Positions 1 through 14,454 of a stretch of 64,000 nucleotides of DNA are shown piece after piece. Source of the DNA: Microbacterium oryzae (GTDB lineage Bacteria; Actinomycetota; Actinomycetes; Actinomycetales; Microbacteriaceae); contig NZ_CP032550.1 of assembly GCF_009735645.1 (NCBI RefSeq), positions 806,001 to 870,000 on the forward strand. Reading direction: 5' to 3'. Numbering within the stretch: the stretch's first letter is position 1; the number at the start of each line of letters is the position of its first letter. A program made the translations under genes and the position numbers. Under the pieces are notes generated by a model, which did not search any database, was not told where the DNA came from, and worked only from the letters and a program-made list of their open reading frames with translations.

Positions 1-2192
1 GACTGCTCGATGCGCAGCTGCTTCGAGAGGCCGAACGCCGACAGGCCGTAGACGAGGCCGTACGACATCGCCTTGACCTTGCTGCGCATCTCGCTCGACA
101 CCTCCTCGGGCGTGACGCCGAAGACGCGCGCGCCGACGAAGCGGTGCAGGTCCTCCCCCGCGTTGAACGCCTCGATGAGCCCGGGGTCACCCGACAGATG
201 CGCCATGATGCGCATCTCGATCTGCGAGTAGTCCGCCGTGAGCAGCGTCTGGTATCCCTCGCCGACTTCGAACGCCGAGCGGATGCGGCGCGACTCCTCC
301 GTGCGGACCGGGATGTTCTGCAGGTTCGGGTCGGTGCTCGACAGGCGCCCCGTCTGCGATCCCGTCTGCACGTACGTCGTGCGCACCCGCCCGTCATCGC
401 CGATCGCGAGGTCGAGCCCGTCGATGATCTGCTTGAGCTTCGTCGCCTCGCGGTGCGCGAGAAGCAGACCGAGGAACGGATGGTCGGCCTTTTCCTGCAG
501 CTCGGCGAGCGCGCCGGCGTCGGTCGTGTACCCGGTCTTCGTCTTGCGCGTCTTCGGCAGGTCCAGCTCGACGAAGAGCACCTCCTGCAGCTGCTTCGGC
601 GAGCCCAGGTTCACCTCGTGGCCGATGGTGGCGTACGCGTCGAGCGCGAGCTGCTGCGCGCGGGAGCCGAGCTCCGCCGAGAAGCCCGAGAGCTTGTCGT
701 GCGAGACGGCGACGCCGGACAGCTCCATGTCCGCCAGCGCGAGGAGCGTCGGCATCTCGATGTCGACGAGCACCGACTGCACGGGCTCGGGCATGGCGTC
801 GCGGAGGGCCGTCGCCACGCGCACCGTGAACCAGGAGCGCTGGCCCGGCGTGGCGCCCTCGTTCTCGGGGACGAGCTGCGAGGGATCCGCCTCCGGGAGC
901 TTCTCCTGCAGGTACGTGTCGACGAGGTTCGCGAGAGTCTTGTCCGGGAAGCTCGGCCGCAGCAGCCATCCGCCGAGGACGACGTCGAAGGCGAGACCGG
1001 CGACGTCCGCCCCCGCCCGCCGCAGCGCCTTCACCTGCGGCTTGGCGTCCGCGAGCACCTTCGGAGCGTCAGACGAGAGCCATCCGCTCAGCGCGTCGCG
1101 CACCTCGTCGCGCCAGTCCGCCTCCACGACCGCCTGCGCGGTCGCGAGGCCGATCCGGGTCGGGAGACCGCCGTCGATGACGACCGTGACGCCGATCTCC
1201 CCTTCGGCCGCCGCCACCCAGGCGGCGAGGTCGGCGGCGGTCAGCTCGGTCGGCGCGGGCGCCTCGGCGGCCGGCTCCACGGCGGCGCCGTCGTCATCGG
1301 CCGTCTCGGTCACCTGCAGCACGCGGCTGAGAAGCGCGCGGAACTCGAGGCGCGCGAAGACGTCGCGGAGCGCCTGCGCGTCGATGGCCTCGCGCTTCAG
1401 CTCGTCGAGCTCGACCGGGAGCTCGACGTCGCGGAGGAGCCGGTTGAGGCGGCGGTTGCGGCGCACGTCCTCGATGTGCTCGCGCAGGTTGTTGCCGACC
1501 ACGCCCTTGATGGTGTCGGCGCCGTCGAGCAGCGCGTCGAGGGAGCCGAACTGAGTGAGCCACTTGACCGCGGTCTTCTCCCCCACCTTGGGGACGCCCG
1601 GCAGGTTGTCGCTCGTCTCGCCCACGAGCGCGGCGATGTCGGGGTACATCTCGGGCGGCAGGCCGTACTTCTCCACGACCGCCGGCGGGTCGTAGCGCTT
1701 GAGCTTCGACACCCCCTGCACCGACGGGTAGAGGACCGTGACGTCCTCATTCACGAGCTGCAGGGTGTCGCGGTCGCCCGAGCAGACGAGCACGTTCCAG
1801 CCCGCTTCCGCACCGCGCGTCGCGAGGGTGGCGAGGATGTCGTCCGCTTCGAAGTCGGGCTTCTCCAGCACGGTGACGTTCATGGCCCGCAGGCACTCCT
1901 GCAGGAGCGGGATCTGGCCCGAGAACTCCTTCGGGGTCTCCGAGCGCGTGCCCTTGTACTCCGCGTACTCCCGCGTGCGGAACGATTCGCGCGACACGTC
2001 GAAGGCCACCGCGACGTGCGTGGGCTTCTCGTCGCGCAGGAGGTTGATGAACATCGACAGGAAGCCGTGCACCGCGTTGGTGTGCTGACCGTCCGAGGTG
2101 GAGAAGTTCTCGACCGGGAGGGCGAAGAACGCCCGGAAGGCGAGCGAATGGCCGTCGACGACGAGCAGAGTAGGCTTCGTGGAGTCCGTCAC
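1..2192 (-). CDS. polA: DNA polymerase I, C-terminus cut by window edge
   Basis: Replication and repair polymerase with a 5'-3' flap nuclease. About 730 of an expected ~880 residues are present. The N-terminal third is the FEN-type nuclease, with an EADD acidic cluster near residue 115 and the helix-hairpin-helix GVPKVGEKT. The middle domain (about residues 300-430) has no D-x-E proofreading motif, so it is probably a dead 3'-5' exonuclease, as in other actinobacterial Pol I. The palm begins with DYSQIEMR (Asp654). The O-helix has Lys707, Tyr711 and Tyr715; Tyr711 stands where E. coli has Phe762. The catalytic HDE motif lies beyond the left edge. The GTG start at 2192 is preceded by TACGCT six bases upstream and by no Shine-Dalgarno, which suggests a leaderless mRNA. 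It is divergent from the thioesterase gene, 47 nt away. Confidence 0.96.
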   Translation of the reverse strand, partial: MTDSTKPTLLVVDGHSLAFRAFFALPVENFSTSDGQHTNAVHGFLSMFINLLRDEKPTHVAVAFDVSRESFRTREYAEYKGTRSETPKEFSGQIPLLQECLRAMNVTVLEKPDFEADDILATLATRGAEAGWNVLVCSGDRDTLQLVNEDVTVLYPSVQGVSKLKRYDPPAVVEKYGLPPEMYPDIAALVGETSDNLPGVPKVGEKTAVKWLTQFGSLDALLDGADTIKGVVGNNLREHIEDVRRNRRLNRLLRDVELPVELDELKREAIDAQALRDVFARLEFRALLSRVLQVTETADDDGAAVEPAAEAPAPTELTAADLAAWVAAAEGEIGVTVVIDGGLPTRIGLATAQAVVEADWRDEVRDALSGWLSSDAPKVLADAKPQVKALRRAGADVAGLAFDVVLGGWLLRPSFPDKTLANLVDTYLQEKLPEADPSQLVPENEGATPGQRSWFTVRVATALRDAMPEPVQSVLVDIEMPTLLALADMELSGVAVSHDKLSGFSAELGSRAQQLALDAYATIGHEVNLGSPKQLQEVLFVELDLPKTRKTKTGYTTDAGALAELQEKADHPFLGLLLAHREATKLKQIIDGLDLAIGDDGRVRTTYVQTGSQTGRLSSTDPNLQNIPVRTEESRRIRSAFEVGEGYQTLLTADYSQIEMRIMAHLSGDPGLIEAFNAGEDLHRFVGARVFGVTPEEVSSEMRSKVKAMSYGLVYGLSAFGLSKQLRIEQ

Positions 2193-2239
2193 CTGTCCAG
2201 CGTAACGAGCGGTGCGGACATCCGAGCGACGGGAGCAAG

Positions 2240-2665
2240 ATGACGGACGCGGCCGACGGACTCGCCTGGGCTCGGGAGCGAGGGCTCGGAGCCCTCGCCG
2301 AGCGGATGGGCATCGAGCTCACGGAGTTCTCCGTCGAGCGGTCGGTCGCGACGATGCCCGTCGAGGGCAACACGCAGCCGGTCGGCCTGCTCCATGGCGG
2401 GGCATACGTCGTGCTCGGCGAGTCGCTCGGGTCCATGTCGGCGAATCTCTTCGCCGGGCCGGACCGCCTCGCGGTCGGCATCGACATCAACGCCACGCAC
2501 ACGTCGTCCGCGGTCCGCGGCCGCGTCACCGGCATCTGCACGCCCATCCACCTCGGCCGGTCGCTGACGGTTCACGAGATCGTCGTGACGAACGAGGATG
2601 GCCGGCGCTGCTCGACCATCCGCATCACGAACATGATCAAGGACGCCCCGGCTTCCGGAAGCTGA
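2240..2665 (+). CDS. hotdog-fold acyl-CoA thioesterase (PaaI/YdiI type)
   Basis: A 141-residue single hotdog-domain protein, probably a cytosolic acyl-CoA thioesterase. The signature GLLHGGAYVVLGESLGS (residues about 49-65) matches the PaaI/YdiI group, whose glutamate on the central helix (here in GESLGS) is the usual catalytic acid. The later VGIDINATH and GRVTG segments also match that group. Members of this group include 1,4-dihydroxy-2-naphthoyl-CoA hydrolase of menaquinone synthesis. Microbacteria use menaquinone, but no men gene is nearby, so the substrate is inferred only. The ATG has GGGAGCAAG just upstream as ribosome site. It is transcribed away from polA and converges on pdtaR. Confidence 0.9.
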   Translation: MTDAADGLAWARERGLGALAERMGIELTEFSVERSVATMPVEGNTQPVGLLHGGAYVVLGESLGSMSANLFAGPDRLAVGIDINATHTSSAVRGRVTGICTPIHLGRSLTVHEIVVTNEDGRRCSTIRITNMIKDAPASGS

Positions 2666-2708
2666 CCGCCCCGGGTCACGCGGCCCCGTCCCTGCCCTCC
2701 CTCACGTT

Positions 2709-2825
2709 CAGACGATGTCGTCTCACCGAGGAGACACGGAATCCCGCAGCATTTCGTGTGCGCGCGGCGAGACGACATCGTCTGGCACGCCCGGGCTTCT
2801 TCAGGCGGCGAGACGACATCGTCTG
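2709..2825. repeat. three copies of a 16-nt palindromic element
   Basis: GAGACGACATCGTCTG occurs at 2769-2784 and 2810-2825, and in inverted orientation at 2709-2724. The two direct copies share a longer 23-nt core, with GCGGC before and GC after, and lie 41 nt apart. Each can fold into a 6-bp hairpin around CA. They lie between convergent genes (thioesterase and pdtaR), which argues against a promoter operator and for a REP-like intergenic element. The three copies fill nearly all of the spacer outside the terminator. Confidence 0.75.
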
Positions 2826-2850
2826 GCGCCACCGAGCAGGGCACCGAAGA

Positions 2851-2890
2851 CGAGACGGGCCGGACATCCGAGGATGTCCGGCCCGTCTCG
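2851..2890. terminator. bidirectional hairpin terminator between thioesterase gene and pdtaR
   Basis: A perfect 18-bp inverted repeat (2851-2868 with 2873-2890) has a 4-nt loop, sits 13 nt past the pdtaR stop codon and is downstream of both convergent genes. There is no T-tract, as is usual in actinobacteria. Confidence 0.85.
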
Positions 2891-2903
2891 ATGTCGGGGG
2901 TGC

Positions 2904-3521
2904 TCAGCCCTTCTTGGGGGCGAGCTGCTCGATGATCGCCTTCGCGACATCCTGCATGGTCAGGCGGCGGTCCATCGACGCCTTCTGGATCCAGCGGAAC
3001 GCCTCGGGCTCGGAAAGGCCCATCTTCTCGTTGAGGAGGCCCTTCGCGCGGTCGACGAGCTTGCGGGTCTCGAAGCGCTCGACCATGTCGCCCACCTCGG
3101 CCTCGAGCGTGATGATCTGGTCGTGACGCGCGAGCGCGATCTCGATCGCGGGGAGGAGGTCGTTCGGCGTGAACGGCTTCACCACGTACGCCAGAGCGCC
3201 GGCCTCGCTGGCGCGCTCCACGAGCTCCTTCTGGCTGAACGCGGTCAGCAGCACGACGGGCGCGATGTGGTTCTTGCTGAGCTTCTCGGCGGCGCTGATG
3301 CCGTCGAGCTGCGGCATCTTCACGTCCATGATGACGAGGTCGGGCCGCAGTTCCGTAGCCAGCTGCACCGCGGTCTCGCCGTCGCCGGCCTCGCCCACGA
3401 CGTCGTACCCGTTGTCGCGGAGGATCTCCACGATGTCGAGGCGGATCAGGGACTCGTCTTCGGCGACCACCACACGACGGGGCGCCGTCGCGGTGCTCTT
3501 CTCGGTCTGCTCTTCGGTCAC
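2904..3521 (-). CDS. pdtaR: ANTAR-domain response regulator PdtaR
   Basis: A 205-residue two-domain regulator. The receiver domain (about 15-130) has acidic residues Glu21 and Asp22, phospho-acceptor Asp66 in IMDVKMP, Thr93, and Lys115 in VVKPF. The C-terminal ANTAR domain (about 142-200) has KLVDRAKGLLNEKMG and AFRWIQKASM. ANTAR proteins bind paired RNA stem-loops and prevent transcription termination. The closest known relative is M. tuberculosis PdtaR (Rv1626), paired with the sensor kinase PdtaS, which is not in this window. The first dozen residues are a disordered acidic tail. The GTG start has TAGGAT six bases upstream and no ribosome site, so the message may be leaderless. Confidence 0.95.
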   Translation of the reverse strand: MTEEQTEKSTATAPRRVVVAEDESLIRLDIVEILRDNGYDVVGEAGDGETAVQLATELRPDLVIMDVKMPQLDGISAAEKLSKNHIAPVVLLTAFSQKELVERASEAGALAYVVKPFTPNDLLPAIEIALARHDQIITLEAEVGDMVERFETRKLVDRAKGLLNEKMGLSEPEAFRWIQKASMDRRLTMQDVAKAIIEQLAPKKG

Positions 3522-3891
3522 GATTCCATCCTAGAGGTCAAGTCGCTGGGCGAAGCCTCAACCCCGCTGATCCGCGCGTGGCGCGCGGTCAGCGCGGCGG
3601 CGCATATCGCAGGCATGCCGTTCCGCATCCCCCGCGACCCGGCAGCTTGCGGGGAACCAGCAGCACGAGGTCGCGCGCCTTCCGAGAGAGAGGATCGCGT
3701 CCGCGAATCGGAACCACGACTCGACGAGCTGACGCGACGGCACACAGATCCGCTGCTCTCCCGCCTTATCCAAGGGGCGGAGGAACCGATGCGACGCCGG
3801 CATCGTCAGCGAGATCGACGTGCCGCTGCTGCTTGCGCGGGCCCCAGCGGTGTCGACCGCAGTCGGCCACAGAGCCGCGCTTCGGCGAGAG
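3522..3891. other. 370-nt intergenic stretch, no gene recognised
   Basis: This holds the promoter side of pdtaR (TAGGAT at the right end, next to its start) and the region past the TauE/SafE stop codon. Short open frames cross it on both strands, but none has a ribosome site or recognisable protein character. There is a short inverted pair around GCCGTTCCGC/GCGGGG. No clear terminator for the exporter gene was found. Confidence 0.5.
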
Positions 3892-4671
3892 CTACGCCTT
3901 CCGGGAGCGGAGCGTGCGGACGAGCATCTGCCCGACGATGAAGACGAGGTAGAGCGAGAAGGCGACATTCCCCCAGAACGGGTCGATCCACACGGCGAAC
4001 GTGGTGCCGACCGGTGCGAAGACGCAGGCCGAAAGGCCCACGGCGGTGGCTGCGCGCAGGTCGACGTTCTGACGTCGGAGGTTGCCGATCGTCCCCGACA
4101 GCGACCCCGGGATCATCATGAGCAGCGACGTGCCCTTGGCGATGAGGTCGCTGGAGCCGAAGAAGAACATCAGCACGGGCACGACGATGATGCCGCCGCC
4201 GACCCCCAGGAGCCCCGACAGGATCCCGGTGATGAAGCCGGTGACGACGAGGCCCGCCACGCTCCAGAATCCGATCTCGATCGAGTCCGATCGCTGCGGC
4301 ACCACGAACCACAGGCTGACGATGACGACCGCGAGGAAAGCCATGAATCCCCAGCGCAGAGCGCCCACTGGCACCTTCTGCAGGAGATGGCTGCCGACCT
4401 GCGCTCCCACGACGATGCCGATCGCGAGGCAGAGCCCGGCGACCCAGTCCACATGACCCTGGATGGCGTAGGTCGCGGCGCCGACGATGGCTGTCGGGAG
4501 GATGGCGGCTACCGAGGTGCCTGCCGACAGTCGCTGCGGCATCGAGAGCCAGAGCACGAGCGCGGGGACGATGATCGTCCCTCCCCCGATGCCGAAGAGC
4601 CCGGACAGCAGGCCGCCGGCGATGCCGACGAGGATGAGCGGGAGGAGTCGCGGGCGGACGATTTCGTTCAT
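3892..4671 (-). CDS. TauE/SafE family sulfite/anion exporter
   Basis: A 259-residue polytopic membrane protein with about eight hydrophobic segments and the duplicated family motif: GLLSGLFGIGGGTIIVPAL in the first half and GILSGLLGVGGGIIVVPVL in the second. The family exports sulfite, sulfonates or related organic anions by secondary transport; the substrate here is unknown. The open frame continues upstream to 4803, but that part reads through the tRNA-Leu gene. The ATG at 4671, preceded by GAGAAGAAG, is therefore the start. It lies 63 nt downstream of the tRNA and could be co-transcribed with it. Confidence 0.9.
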   Translation of the reverse strand: MNEIVRPRLLPLILVGIAGGLLSGLFGIGGGTIIVPALVLWLSMPQRLSAGTSVAAILPTAIVGAATYAIQGHVDWVAGLCLAIGIVVGAQVGSHLLQKVPVGALRWGFMAFLAVVIVSLWFVVPQRSDSIEIGFWSVAGLVVTGFITGILSGLLGVGGGIIVVPVLMFFFGSSDLIAKGTSLLMMIPGSLSGTIGNLRRQNVDLRAATAVGLSACVFAPVGTTFAVWIDPFWGNVAFSLYLVFIVGQMLVRTLRSRKA

Positions 4672-4734
4672 CTTCTTCTCACTGTCATCTACGAGGAGTC
4701 CGTCCACCGCCACGAGCTCGCGTCCGCAGAGAAG

Positions 4735-4817
4735 TGCCGGTGGTGGGACTCGAACCCACACGCCCTTGCGGACAGAGCATTTTGAGTGCCCCGCGTCTGC
4801 CATTCCGCCACACCGGC
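4735..4817 (-). tRNA. tRNA-Leu (anticodon CAA)
   Basis: An 83-nt class II tRNA. The acceptor stem GCCGGTG pairs with CACCGGC, followed by discriminator A. The D-arm contains GGCGGAATGGCAGACGC. The anticodon loop CTCAAAA gives CAA, reading UUG. The long variable arm TGTCCGCAAGGGCG is typical of tRNA-Leu, and the T-loop GGTTCGAGTCC is canonical. CCA is not encoded. A possible promoter is TATCGT (4830-4835) with TTCAAC 18 nt further upstream. Confidence 0.97.
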
Positions 4818-4838
4818 ATGCGTCCTCGACGATACAGC

Positions 4839-4871
4839 GAACGGGGCCCGGCGTTGAACCGGACCCCGTTC
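4839..4871 (-). terminator. hairpin terminator after pyk
   Basis: GAACGGGG (4839-4846) pairs with CCCCGTTC (4864-4871), with further CCGG pairing inside. It starts 17 nt past the pyk stop codon and separates pyk from tRNA-Leu. Confidence 0.75.
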
Positions 4872-4887
4872 CCTGGCGCGTCGCGCG

Positions 4888-6333
4888 TCAGCCCTGCTTG
4901 TAGACCGGAGCGGCGCCGTGGACGGCGTCGCCGACACGGTGCACGCGCAGGTCGTTCGTCGAGCCGGAGATCCCGGGAGGGGACCCGGAGATGACGATGA
5001 CCTTGTCGCCGACCTTCGCGAGGTCGTGGGACAGGAGGTAGTCATCCACCTGCAGGAACATGCGGTCCGTGTGCTCGACCTGCTCGACGAGCGCCGACCG
5101 GATGCCCCATGTGAGGGCCATCCGACGGCGGATGGCCTCGTCCTGCGTGAAGGCGATCATGCGTCGCGGCGAGCGGAGCCGCGCCATCCGGCGAGCGGAG
5201 TCGCCCGACTGCGTGAAGACGCAGAGGAACTTCGCGTCGACGAAGTCGGCGACCTCGATCGCGGCGAGCGTGATCGCGCCGCCCTGCGTGCGGGGCTTGT
5301 TCGTCAGCGGGGCGATGCGCTCGAGGCCGTGGTCCTCGGTCGACTCCACGATCCGCGCCATGGTCTGCACCGTGATCGCGGGGTAGTCTCCGACGCTCGT
5401 CTCGCCCGAGAGCATGACCGCGTCGGCGCCGTCGAGGACGGCGTTGGCGACGTCGCTCGTCTCCGCGCGCGTGGGCACGGGGCTCGAGATCATGGACTCG
5501 AGCATCTGCGTGGCGACGATGACGGGCTTCGCCATGCGGCGGGCGAGCTCGACGGCCTGCTTCTGCACGATCGGCACGGCCTCGAGCGGCAGCTCGACGC
5601 CGAGATCGCCGCGGGCGACCATGATGCCGTCGAATGCGTCGATGATCTCCTCGAGGTTCTCGACGGCCTGCGGCTTCTCGATCTTGGCGATGACGGGGAC
5701 GCGGCGCCCCTCCTCCGCCATGATGACGTGGACGCGCTGGACGTCCTTGCCGCTGCGCACGAAGGACAGCGCGATGATGTCGGCGCCGTTGCGGAGGCCG
5801 TAGCGAAGGTCCGCCTCGTCCTTCTCGCTGAGGGCCGGCACGTTCACCGCGACGCCGGGCAGGTTGATGCCCTTGTTGTTCGACACCGCGCCGGCGACGA
5901 TCACCTCGGTGGTCACGACCGTGCCGTCGGTCTCGACGACCTTGACGCGCACCTTGCCGTCGTCGATGAGCAGCATGTCGCCGGGCTTGACGTCCTGCGG
6001 CAGCCCCTTGAACGTGGTGCCGACGATCTCCTTGGTGCCGAGGATGTCCTCGGTGGTGATCTTGAAGATGTCGCCCTCGGCGAGCTCGTGCGGTCCGTCG
6101 GCGAACTTGCCCAGACGGATCTTCGGCCCCTGCAGGTCGACGAGGATGGCGACGGGCTTGCCCGCCTCCTCGGCCGCGGCGCGCACGTTCGCGAAGTTGT
6201 TGTCGTGCACGGTGTAGTCACCGTGGCTGAGGTTGAGGCGCGCCACGTCGAGTCCGGCCTCGATGAGAGACCGCACGGTCTCCTTCGTCGAGGTGGCCGG
6301 ACCCAGCGTGGCGACGATCTTGGCTCGTCTCAA
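4888..6333 (-). CDS. pyk: pyruvate kinase
   Basis: Converts phosphoenolpyruvate and ADP to pyruvate and ATP in the last step of glycolysis. The 481 residues match the usual length of about 475. Visible motifs are RRAKIVATLGPA at the N-terminus, ARLNLSHGD, the active-site segment IAKIEKPQAVEN, ARGDLGVELP, and MLSGETSVGDYP. A C-terminal allosteric domain follows. The open frame extends to an ATG at 6408, but family members begin at RRAKIV. The TTG at 6333 has GGAAGG eight bases upstream, so the extra 25 residues were rejected. A terminator follows. Confidence 0.94.
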   Translation of the reverse strand: MRRAKIVATLGPATSTKETVRSLIEAGLDVARLNLSHGDYTVHDNNFANVRAAAEEAGKPVAILVDLQGPKIRLGKFADGPHELAEGDIFKITTEDILGTKEIVGTTFKGLPQDVKPGDMLLIDDGKVRVKVVETDGTVVTTEVIVAGAVSNNKGINLPGVAVNVPALSEKDEADLRYGLRNGADIIALSFVRSGKDVQRVHVIMAEEGRRVPVIAKIEKPQAVENLEEIIDAFDGIMVARGDLGVELPLEAVPIVQKQAVELARRMAKPVIVATQMLESMISSPVPTRAETSDVANAVLDGADAVMLSGETSVGDYPAITVQTMARIVESTEDHGLERIAPLTNKPRTQGGAITLAAIEVADFVDAKFLCVFTQSGDSARRMARLRSPRRMIAFTQDEAIRRRMALTWGIRSALVEQVEHTDRMFLQVDDYLLSHDLAKVGDKVIVISGSPPGISGSTNDLRVHRVGDAVHGAAPVYKQG

Positions 6334-6487
6334 AAGCTTGCCTTCCGCACTGCTTGCTTCTTCTGTTGTGGACGTATCCGCGTCCGTCGGGTCGATGGCT
6401 CTCCGCACGAGGCCGTCGCGGACGATTCCGGATGCATCCCCACCCTACGCGCCCGCGCCATCCGCGGTCATGTACGGACATGGACGA

Positions 6488-6512
6488 CGGCCGGGAGCGA
6501 TGCCCCCGGCCG
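6488..6512 (-). terminator. hairpin terminator after gltD
   Basis: CGGCCGGG (6488-6495) pairs with CCCGGCCG (6505-6512) across a 9-nt loop. It begins 11 nt past the gltD stop codon and ends the gltBD unit. Confidence 0.65.
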
Positions 6513-6523
6513 CTGCCATCCGC

Positions 6524-12539
<6,016 letters not shown>

Positions 12540-12662
12540 GTGGCTACCGTCCTCAGGATGGATTTCGTGGCAGGGGACGACGCTGGCCCTGGGGGCGCCG
12601 TCTCGTGGCGACGATCATCCTCGTGCCCTTTCCGAAAGGACAGCAGAGGCGCGGGATCGTCG

Positions 12663-13637
12663 CTACGGTGCTTGTGGCGACGGCACGGATGCGACCGTCG
12701 ATGCAGGGGGTTCGCTCACATCGACGAAGTCGCCCTGTGATTGTAGCGCGTCGGCGCCGTGGCTCTCACGCCCCGGTCGGTACGGCGACGGCTCGATGCC
12801 CTTATGACGCGACTGCACCACGAGGATGGCCAGGCCGATGACGATCGCGGCGATCGCGCCCCACACGTTGGTGCGCAGGCCCAGGATGACCTCGCTCGGG
12901 TCGATGCGGATGGACTCCCACACCACGCGCCCCGCGCCGTACCAGATGAGGTAGATCGCGAAGAGGCGACCCCAGCGGAAGAAGAGCTTGCGTCCGAGGA
13001 CGAACAGCACGATCACGCCGAGGACGTTCCAGATCACCTCGTAGAGGAAGGTGGGGTGGAAGAGAGTGTCGTCGGGCAGCCCTGCGGGGAACGCCGCGTT
13101 GTCGGGATCGATCTCCAGACCCCACGGGACGTCCGTCGGCCATCCGAACAGCTCCTGGTTGAACCAGTTGCCGAAGCGGCCGAGGGCCTGCGCGAGCAGG
13201 ATGGCCGGGGCCAGCGCGTCGGCGAAGGTCCAGAAGCGGATGCCGGTCCACCTGCAGCCGAGCCACGCGCCGACGGCGCCGCCGATGAGGGCGCCGAAGA
13301 TGGCGATGCCGCCCTCCCAGATCGCCCAGACCGAACCGGGCTGGGTCGGGTTCCAGGGGTTCGCGCCCGCGCCGAAGTAGAAGCCCCAGTGCGTGAGCAC
13401 GTGGTAGATCCGCGCCCCGATGATGGCCAGCGGCACGGCGAGCAGCGCGATGTCGATGACGACCCACGGCTCGGCGCCGCGGCGCGTGAGGCGGTGGTTC
13501 GTGATGAGCGTCGCCACGACGATGCCCAGGATGATGCAGAGGGCGTAGAAGTGGATGCGCAGCGGACCGAGGTCGATGTACGACACCGCGGGGCTGGGAA
13601 TGCTCGCGACGACGCTCGTCAGGGCGGAGGACAGCAT
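12663..13637 (-). CDS. lgt: prolipoprotein diacylglyceryl transferase
   Basis: Adds diacylglycerol to the lipobox cysteine of prelipoproteins at the cytoplasmic membrane. The 324 residues have about seven membrane segments. Family motifs are IHFYALCIILG, the periplasmic GARIYHVLTHW, the signature QALGRFGNWFNQELFG, and HPTFLYE. The last 50 residues are a polar, disordered tail. The frame is open to 14057, but that extension runs antisense-like through trpA; the ATG at 13637 (MLSSALTS) fits the family. It lies 10 nt after trpA, the common actinobacterial arrangement, and will process the lipoprotein encoded at 43.4 kb. Confidence 0.96.
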   Translation of the reverse strand: MLSSALTSVVASIPSPAVSYIDLGPLRIHFYALCIILGIVVATLITNHRLTRRGAEPWVVIDIALLAVPLAIIGARIYHVLTHWGFYFGAGANPWNPTQPGSVWAIWEGGIAIFGALIGGAVGAWLGCRWTGIRFWTFADALAPAILLAQALGRFGNWFNQELFGWPTDVPWGLEIDPDNAAFPAGLPDDTLFHPTFLYEVIWNVLGVIVLFVLGRKLFFRWGRLFAIYLIWYGAGRVVWESIRIDPSEVILGLRTNVWGAIAAIVIGLAILVVQSRHKGIEPSPYRPGRESHGADALQSQGDFVDVSEPPASTVASVPSPQAP

Positions 13638-13647
13638 GATCGAGAGT

Positions 13648-14454
13648 CTAATTCCTCTGCAGGGCCGCGCCGTGACGCACCGTGCCCGCGGCGAGCTCGC
13701 GGGCCTTGGCGGCGAGCCCCTCGAGCCCGCCGTCTCGGAGCGCGCGGACAAGCGCGGTGCCGACGATCGCGCCATCCGCGTACTCGACGATGCTCGCGAC
13801 GTGCGCGGCGGTGGAGACGCCGATCCCCACGCAGGCGCGCTGAGCCCCCTGCGCACGGAGGCGGCCGACGAGCGACCGCGCCGCGGCGTCGAGCTCGGCC
13901 CGCTCGCCCGTGATCCCCATTGTGGAGACCGTGTAGACGAAGCCGGTGGTCTTCTCGACGATGAGGCCCAGCCGCGCGTCGACCGAGGTCGGCGCGGCGA
14001 GGAACACGCGATCGAGGCCGGTGCGCTCGGAGGCGGCGATCCAGTCCTCGGCCGCATCGGGGGTGATGTCGGGCGTGATGAGTCCCGCTCCCCCGGCCTC
14101 GCGCACCTCGTCGGCGTAGCGGTCGACGCCGCGCTGCACGACCAGGTTCCAGTACGTCATGACGAGCACGGGCGCGTCGGTGCGGCGGGTGATCTCCCGC
14201 AGCGCCGTGAAGAGGTGCTCGGTGCGGAAGCCCGCCTCGAGCGCGGCGTTGGTGGCCTCCTGGATGATGGGGCCGTCCATGACCGGGTCGCTGTAGGGCG
14301 GGCCGAGCTCGATGATGTCGACCCCGTTCTCGGCGAGGGTCACGGCCGCGTCGATGCTCGTCTGCAGATCGGGGTAGCCCACGGGGAGGTACCCGATGAG
14401 CACACCGCGGCCCTCGGCTGCGGCGTTCGCGATGACGTCCTCGACCCGGCTCAC
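13648..14454 (-). CDS. trpA: tryptophan synthase alpha chain
   Basis: Cleaves indole-3-glycerol phosphate to indole and glyceraldehyde 3-phosphate within the alpha2-beta2 complex. The 268 residues form a TIM barrel with both catalytic acids at canonical numbers: Glu49 in [12 protein letters not shown] and Asp60 in PVMDGP. The phosphate-binding VGIGVST is near the C-terminus. The GTG at 14454 overlaps the trpB stop by 4 nt (GTGA), so translation is coupled. The longer open frame upstream runs out of frame through trpB and was rejected. Confidence 0.96.
   Translation of the reverse strand: MSRVEDVIANAAAEGRGVLIGYLPVGYPDLQTSIDAAVTLAENGVDIIELGPPYSDPVMDGPIIQEATNAALEAGFRTEHLFTALREITRRTDAPVLVMTYWNLVVQRGVDRYADEVREAGGAGLITPDITPDAAEDWIAASERTGLDRVFLAAPTSVDARLGLIVEKTTGFVYTVSTMGITGERAELDAAARSLVGRLRAQGAQRACVGIGVSTAAHVASIVEYADGAIVGTALVRALRDGGLEGLAAKARELAAGTVRHGAALQRN

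Noticed and set aside
144..2243. Plus-strand open frame of 699 codons opposite polA
   Set aside because: Arg/Leu/Val/Asp-rich antisense shadow; the minus strand has all expected Pol I motifs up to the window edge.
3518..3968. Several short open frames in the pdtaR-TauE spacer
   Set aside because: Arg/Ser-rich shadow composition and no start signals; two overlap TauE or pdtaR in antisense.
4672..4803. N-terminal extension of the TauE/SafE gene
   Set aside because: It would translate the tRNA-Leu gene; the ATG at 4671 has a ribosome site and fits family length.
12663..14057. 464-residue version of Lgt
   Set aside because: The first 140 residues are out-of-frame trpA sequence; the ATG at 13637 matches the family.
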